Of a DNA stretch of 25,789 bases, positions 22,334 to 25,789 are shown one piece after another. Under the pieces are notes generated by a model that was not told where the DNA came from, ran no database searches, and saw only the letters and a program-made list of their open reading frames with translations. Position numbers and translations under genes: made by a program. The stretch covers positions 1 through 25,789 of the forward strand of contig CAKSPD010000017.1 of the NCBI GenBank assembly GCA_934481385.1. The letters run 5' to 3'. Each line of letters begins with the position of its first letter. The stretch's first letter is position 1. Source of the stretch: an uncultured Oscillospiraceae bacterium (GTDB lineage: Bacteria; Bacillota; Clostridia; Oscillospirales; Ruminococcaceae).

Positions 22334-23140
22334 ATGACAATTACAGAAAAAAATTGCTTTATTTATGAAAAAGCCATAGAATATTTATGGGAGCATTCTC
22401 AGGGACTTACTCAGAAAATACTGGATACATACCTCGATAATAATCGCAAGAAAACTATGAATGAAGTTTTTGAAACAGCTGTATATTCATTCCGTGATTG
22501 GAATCCGCAATTCGGCAAAAGCGGAATAACAGAAAACGAAGAAAAAATAAAATCTTTGTTTAAGGATTTTGATGTATATTATTTCAATCAAAATATTGCT
22601 ACACTGCCAGCAAACGAATTAGATGAACTCTTTAGAAAGGCATTTGCAGGTTCAAACGATGCATATAAAAAGGTCAAAGAAAATATATGCTGTACAGCTA
22701 AGTATCTGTCTGAATTTCAAAGCACAACAGAGATGTATGCATATTTTGACAGCTTTGATTCAACAAAGAAAGAAGAAAGAAACAAACTCATTCGGCTCAT
22801 TGCGAACAGAATAAAGTGGTGGGGAGTTGCACTTGTATCAAATTGGTTGAAAGATATTGGAATGTCAAATTATTCAAAACCTGACGAACATGTTATCTAT
22901 ATAATCTCCAATCTTGGATTATCTTCAGATGATGAGTATGATGTTATTGAAGCTGTTTTCAGAATCGCTGAAGATTATAAATCGATAGACAGTGAGGCTT
23001 CAGCTTTTAAATTGGATAGACTCCTTTGGCTAATAGGCTCAAAAAGTCGTTTTTATAATCATAAAGGAATCGTTTCATTTAACGGAAACAGAAATGAGTT
23101 TGTAGAAATAGTGAAGTCGGAACTTAGCAATATGTATTGA
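22334..23140 (+). CDS. Helix-hairpin-helix DNA-glycosylase-like protein
   Basis: This 268-residue soluble protein is mainly helical. Residues about 165-225 contain NRIKWWGVALVSNWLKDIGM, then KPDEHVIYIISNLGLSS. That resembles the helix-hairpin-helix and following D-x-H segment of the HhH-GPD/OGG glycosylase superfamily, where the Asp is catalytic. The C-terminal AFKLDRLLWLIGSKSRFYNHK fits the same fold. I do not recognise a named enzyme and the usual catalytic Lys is not identifiable. AGGAGG lies eight bases before the chosen ATG, although the frame is open 30 codons further upstream. The WYL regulator gene precedes it. A role in base excision or DNA-based defence is inference. Confidence 0.5.
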   Translation: MTITEKNCFIYEKAIEYLWEHSQGLTQKILDTYLDNNRKKTMNEVFETAVYSFRDWNPQFGKSGITENEEKIKSLFKDFDVYYFNQNIATLPANELDELFRKAFAGSNDAYKKVKENICCTAKYLSEFQSTTEMYAYFDSFDSTKKEERNKLIRLIANRIKWWGVALVSNWLKDIGMSNYSKPDEHVIYIISNLGLSSDDEYDVIEAVFRIAEDYKSIDSEASAFKLDRLLWLIGSKSRFYNHKGIVSFNGNRNEFVEIVKSELSNMY

Positions 23141-23159
23141 TAAAAAGAGAAAGTATTAT

Positions 23160-23234
23160 ATGAAATATCAATTTCATTATATGATTATCAGGACTATCAA
23201 GGAAGTTTCTGCAACAGAGGCATTTTATGTTTAA
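23160..23234 (+). CDS. Possible 24-codon ORF
   Basis: ATG to TAA encodes MKYQFHYMIIRTIKEVSATE plus four residues. The ribosome binding site (GAGAAAG) is poor and no family is recognised, so it may be a remnant or chance frame. The rest of the 232-bp spacer holds a 10-bp palindrome (ATTACGTAAT, 23251-23260) and a terminator. Confidence 0.15.
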   Translation: MKYQFHYMIIRTIKEVSATEAFYV

Positions 23235-23292
23235 CTCTATTATTACATACATTACGTAATACTTACGAAATAAGTGTTTTCAAAGTTATTGC

Positions 23293-23324
23293 AAAGAAAT
23301 CAACGAAGATTTCTGATTTTTTCA
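23293..23324 (+). terminator. Hairpin terminator before the phosphatase gene
   Basis: AGAAATC at 23295-23301 pairs with GATTTCT at 23308-23314 and is followed by GATTTTTTC. It ends transcription from the glycosylase-like gene about 50 bp before the next start, so the phosphatase gene probably has its own promoter, which I cannot place. Confidence 0.55.
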
Positions 23325-23372
23325 GGATTAGTTAAGAAATATAAATGTTTTGAATTCTAAGTGGAGGTACTT

Positions 23373-23840
23373 ATGACTATATCTGTATATTCAAGAGAAG
23401 CAATTGAGCGTATAATAGCAGAAGGCAAATTCCCCGATAATACAGCAGTTATCAGTTTTTACGACCCTGCAATAAAACATATTGATGAGAACTACTCTCA
23501 TGTTGATTACAGCAAAGTTTGCAAAAATGTATTTTACAGCGAGCTTGACGACCTTGACCTTGATGTCCTGAAACACAAGGGTTATACCTATGATATTTAT
23601 TTTCCAGAGGTTTCAGACATCGCCACATTTATCTATCATGCGTATGACAAAGGATTGAATATCATCTGTCAGTGCGAATATGGTCAGAGCAGGAGTGCTG
23701 CTACTGCTGCGGCAATATTGGAACATTTCTATCACAATGGCATTTCGATTTTCACTAACTATGATTACTACCCAAATCAGGTAGTTTACCATAAGGTATT
23801 TGATGCACTTGAAAAATATAAATGCTATCACTATAATTGA
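23373..23840 (+). CDS. Tyrosine/dual-specificity phosphatase-like protein
   Basis: This 155-residue cytosolic protein has the cysteine-phosphatase P-loop CX5R: CEYGQSRSAATAAAILEH with C101 and R107. An upstream Asp-rich segment (ELDDLDLDVL) may supply the general acid. Such small phosphatases remove phosphate from Tyr or other substrates, and similar genes occur in Firmicute prophages and islands. The ATG with GGAGG six bases upstream is chosen. A GTG four codons earlier overlaps that site. There is no operon partner: a terminator precedes it and a gene remnant follows. The substrate is unknown. Confidence 0.7.
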   Translation: MTISVYSREAIERIIAEGKFPDNTAVISFYDPAIKHIDENYSHVDYSKVCKNVFYSELDDLDLDVLKHKGYTYDIYFPEVSDIATFIYHAYDKGLNIICQCEYGQSRSAATAAAILEHFYHNGISIFTNYDYYPNQVVYHKVFDALEKYKCYHYN

Positions 23841-23889
23841 TATTATTATGCTGTTGATGCTAATACCATAAAATTTCATATAGAAAAAA

Positions 23890-24048
23890 TTGCAACTATC
23901 AGAAACTTTCCTGGAATGCTATTCTTATGAAAACGGAAATTCTGCCGTTGATTTTAAATTTAAGTTTGAGAAAGCATTATCGGAATGCAATGTGCTGTAT
24001 CATACCGCTAAGGAGATTATAAATGTTTTGTTGAAAACTAATAGATAG
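23890..24048 (+). pseudogene. 3' remnant of an unrecognised gene
   Basis: A 52-codon open frame ends with TAG at 24046 and reads ECYSYENGNSAVDFKFKFEK, then ALSECNVLYHTAKEIINVLL. The composition is protein-like, but there is no start codon apart from a TTG without ribosome binding site. It appears to be the C terminus of a truncated gene. The family is not recognised. Confidence 0.35.
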
Positions 24049-24085
24049 ATATTTACAACACTTTTTCTGTGTGGAGGAATGTAGT

Positions 24086-24940
24086 ATGACCAAAGAAGAA
24101 TTGATTAAAATAATAAAAAATAAAGCTATTTTTATTTCATCAGAAGAAATTGATATTTCTGTTGTTAAAGAAAAATTGAATCAATATTCTGAAATCAGAA
24201 ACAATACTTTAATGGTTCAATTTGCTCAGAAATATCATATGATAATTTTTGAAAAAATTGAGAAAGTTTCAAAAGATAGATTGCATATTCAGATATATCC
24301 TTTTACATCTCCCAAAACAATTGCAGAATGGCAGGGAGAAAATAAAAATGTAATGGGTGTAGCTTGGATAAGTAACGTTTCTGGTTCAATAGAAACTCTT
24401 TTTATGAGTGAAAGGGGCGAATTCTTCAATTCTAAGACTGAATTAATTGCCAATAATGAAGATAAATTTTTTGAATATCTTTTAAGTGTTGAATATGATT
24501 ATCATGCTCATATTATGCCCAAGACACTTGATATTCTAAAAAAAGCGGGTTGGTTTGAAGGCAGAAAAAAGGATATCAGTAGCTTGATAAATAAATATAA
24601 AAAAGAAGGAATAGAACTATCTACATCGCAGATCAGCTTCATGCAAGAATTTGGTGGAATAAAAGGTAAAGATACAAATGATGAAGAATTTGAAATATGT
24701 ATTGATCCTAAGTATAGTATATTTAAAAAAAGGATACCTCTTTCAAAAAGTGATCTGAAATCTTACAATCCTTTGAATGTTGTTGGTAATAAAGAGAATG
24801 TGGATTTCCTTCTTGCTGGTTTTATGGGAAATAATATGATTAATTTTTGGATAAGCACAGATGGCAGACTTTTTGCAGATCAAGGCATCCAAATGGGGAG
24901 AACCATAATGGAAGGCTGGCAGAAAATCGTATTAGATTAA
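24086..24940 (+). CDS. SUKH-3 family immunity protein
   Basis: This 284-residue protein has a C-terminal SUKH-3 domain from about residue 155: AGWFEGRKKDISSLINKYKK, then FMQEFGGIKGK and, near the end, NFWISTDGRLFADQ. These are the hallmarks of the family. The N-terminal 140 residues, ending in GEFFNSKTELIANNEDKFFE, look like a second SUKH/SMI1-KNR4-type module, which is inference. SUKH proteins neutralise nuclease and other toxins of polymorphic toxin systems. No toxin gene lies in the window, so this is an orphan immunity gene. GGAGG is seven bases before the ATG. A strong terminator follows. Confidence 0.72.
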   Translation: MTKEELIKIIKNKAIFISSEEIDISVVKEKLNQYSEIRNNTLMVQFAQKYHMIIFEKIEKVSKDRLHIQIYPFTSPKTIAEWQGENKNVMGVAWISNVSGSIETLFMSERGEFFNSKTELIANNEDKFFEYLLSVEYDYHAHIMPKTLDILKKAGWFEGRKKDISSLINKYKKEGIELSTSQISFMQEFGGIKGKDTNDEEFEICIDPKYSIFKKRIPLSKSDLKSYNPLNVVGNKENVDFLLAGFMGNNMINFWISTDGRLFADQGIQMGRTIMEGWQKIVLD

Positions 24941-25035
24941 GTAGTATTGAGTTTGGAATTACATATAAATCCATAAGATTCCTTTTCATTTTTATAACGT
25001 CAATTCTAAGTATTAAAAGAATACTGCATAACAAA

Positions 25036-25069
25036 AAAAGCTATCAGGAAAGTTTCCTTGATAGCTTTT
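25036..25069. terminator. Strong hairpin terminator
   Basis: AAAAGCTATCA and TGATAGCTTTT pair, extended inward by GGAAA with TTTCC and one bulged T, and TTTTCTTTTCT follows on the plus strand. It ends the SUKH-3 transcript and also lies just past the stop of the minus-strand remnant. Confidence 0.85.
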
Positions 25070-25082
25070 CTTTTCTATTTGC

Positions 25083-25268
25083 TTATTCAGATATTTTATC
25101 ATCAAGTATTAATTGATTAGCAGTATGGACAGCTGATACTGATGTATTTGCTTTTATAAACTTGTTCCTACCATCTATTCTATCAAGCAGGATATATCTA
25201 TATTGTTCCAGTTCCTTTCTGAGATGACTTAATGAAACATATTCAATGCAAAAACGGAGAAAATAGAA
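25083..25268 (-). pseudogene. 3' remnant of a minus-strand gene
   Basis: A 61-codon frame ends in TAA at 25083 and reads CIEYVSLSHLRKELEQYRYI, then LLDRIDGRNKFIKANTSVSA and VHTANQLILDDKISE. It is clearly protein-like but has no start codon and is stopped upstream by TGA at 25269-25271. I do not recognise the family. The terminator at 25036-25069 was probably its own. The 205 bp from 25269 to 25473 hold nothing I can identify. Confidence 0.45.
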
Positions 25269-25473
25269 TCAAACTCATAATCGCAGGTTCAAAAAGTTAT
25301 TCATCTAGACGAAAAATTTTTATTCCGGAATTTCTGTAAAAATCATGATTGATATTATCTGCCTAATAATCAATTTGTTGTTTAATCGTGAAATAGTCAG
25401 ATATCTATATGACAAAATAAATCATATATATAGGAACGTTTAACAATTATCACTCGAAGAAATATTCCAGATA

Positions 25474-25789
25474 TGAGTCTGCGGACAAAAAGTTAGACGT
25501 AAGGAGTGTACAAATGAATGTATAGTTACAAACAACGAAAGAAAACAATCGAAACATATCGGCAGACGAAGTCAGTGAGCAAAACATTGCAAATACTTGG
25601 ATATCCCAGTTCAAAAGAACTCTACAAATGGATTCACGAGTATCAGCAAAATGGAGAATTGCATAAAAAACGAGTCAAGCCAGAAAGCATGACCGACACG
25701 GAAATCAATTTTTGATAACGATTTGTAATAAAGAGTCAAAATCGAGCAAACAGTCAAGCATAATGTTGGATATTGGCTTTTTAGATTCA
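25474..25789 (+). mobile_element. Left end of an IS3-family insertion sequence (partial)
   Basis: TGAGTCTGCGGACAAAAAG at 25474-25492, continuing TTAGACG, has the TG start and the GGACAAAAAGTT-GAC pattern of IS150-like IS3 termini. An orfA-like gene follows 18 bp later. The element runs off the window, so its right end, orfB and target duplication cannot be seen. Confidence 0.6.
25518..25715 (+). CDS. IS3-family transposase OrfA, short
   Basis: The 65-residue product begins MYSYKQRKKTIETYRQTKSV and contains ILGYPSSKELYKWIHEYQ, the helix-turn-helix of IS150-like OrfA proteins, which bind the insertion-sequence ends. Typical OrfA proteins are longer (about 90-170 residues), and this one stops shortly after the helix-turn-helix at ESMTDTEINF. 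It may therefore be frameshifted or truncated. An AAGGAG lies 11 bases upstream. A second ATG four bases before is out of frame and stops at once. Confidence 0.65.
   Translation: MYSYKQRKKTIETYRQTKSVSKTLQILGYPSSKELYKWIHEYQQNGELHKKRVKPESMTDTEINF

Overview
The window comes from an A+T-rich, low-G+C Gram-positive anaerobe, most likely a gut or rumen Clostridia of the Ruminococcus/Oscillospiraceae kind. This rests on strong AGGAGG-type ribosome binding sites, near-consensus sigma-A promoters with 17-18 bp spacers, U-tailed hairpin terminators and the gene families present. It is an inference, as no rRNA or other marker gene is in the window. I see no tRNA, rRNA or CRISPR array.

Region 1 (1-6620, plus strand) is signalling. 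A DcuS/CitA-type sensor kinase and its DcuR/CitB-type regulator are followed, from a separate promoter with both hexamers at consensus, by an operon of REC-HD-GYP, a stand-alone HPt protein and a hybrid kinase ending in a receiver. The last three contain every module of a His-Asp-His-Asp phosphorelay that could end in cyclic-di-GMP breakdown. A bidirectional terminator closes the block.

Region 2 (6640-11062, minus strand) holds an ABC ATPase and a large FtsX-type permease, then DUF2325, a methyltransferase and a membrane-anchored heavy-metal-binding protein. The ABC promoter is consensus and has two related inverted repeats, one on each side, which look like operators. A divergent AraC-type regulator (11433-12266) follows a decayed gene fragment.

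Region 3 (12294-18714, minus strand) is a catabolic cluster: an ornithine cyclodeaminase/mu-crystallin-like protein, the iron-sulfur flavoprotein parts of an opine/D-amino-acid/hydroxyproline-type dehydrogenase (2Fe-2S subunit, FAD/NAD plus ferredoxin subunit, BFD 2Fe-2S protein, DadA-like FAD subunit), then a PII protein and an amino-acid permease. The likely scheme is import of an amino acid or opine, oxidation to an imine, then reduction or cyclisation. The PII protein has lost the uridylylated tyrosine. The operon leader contains a terminator directly before the first ribosome binding site.

Region 4 (18974-20477, minus strand) is an MFS exporter preceded by a promoter, a 12-codon leader peptide and competing RNA stems, a layout typical of drug-inducible attenuation.

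Region 5 (20500-25789) is accessory DNA: a truncated transposase, a 215-bp element bounded by 19-bp perfect inverted repeats, a WYL-domain regulator followed by a helix-hairpin-helix DNA-glycosylase-like protein, a small tyrosine/dual-specificity phosphatase, an orphan SUKH-3 immunity protein, two gene remnants and the left end of an IS3-family element with a short or broken orfA. It reads like a small defence or conflict island in turnover.
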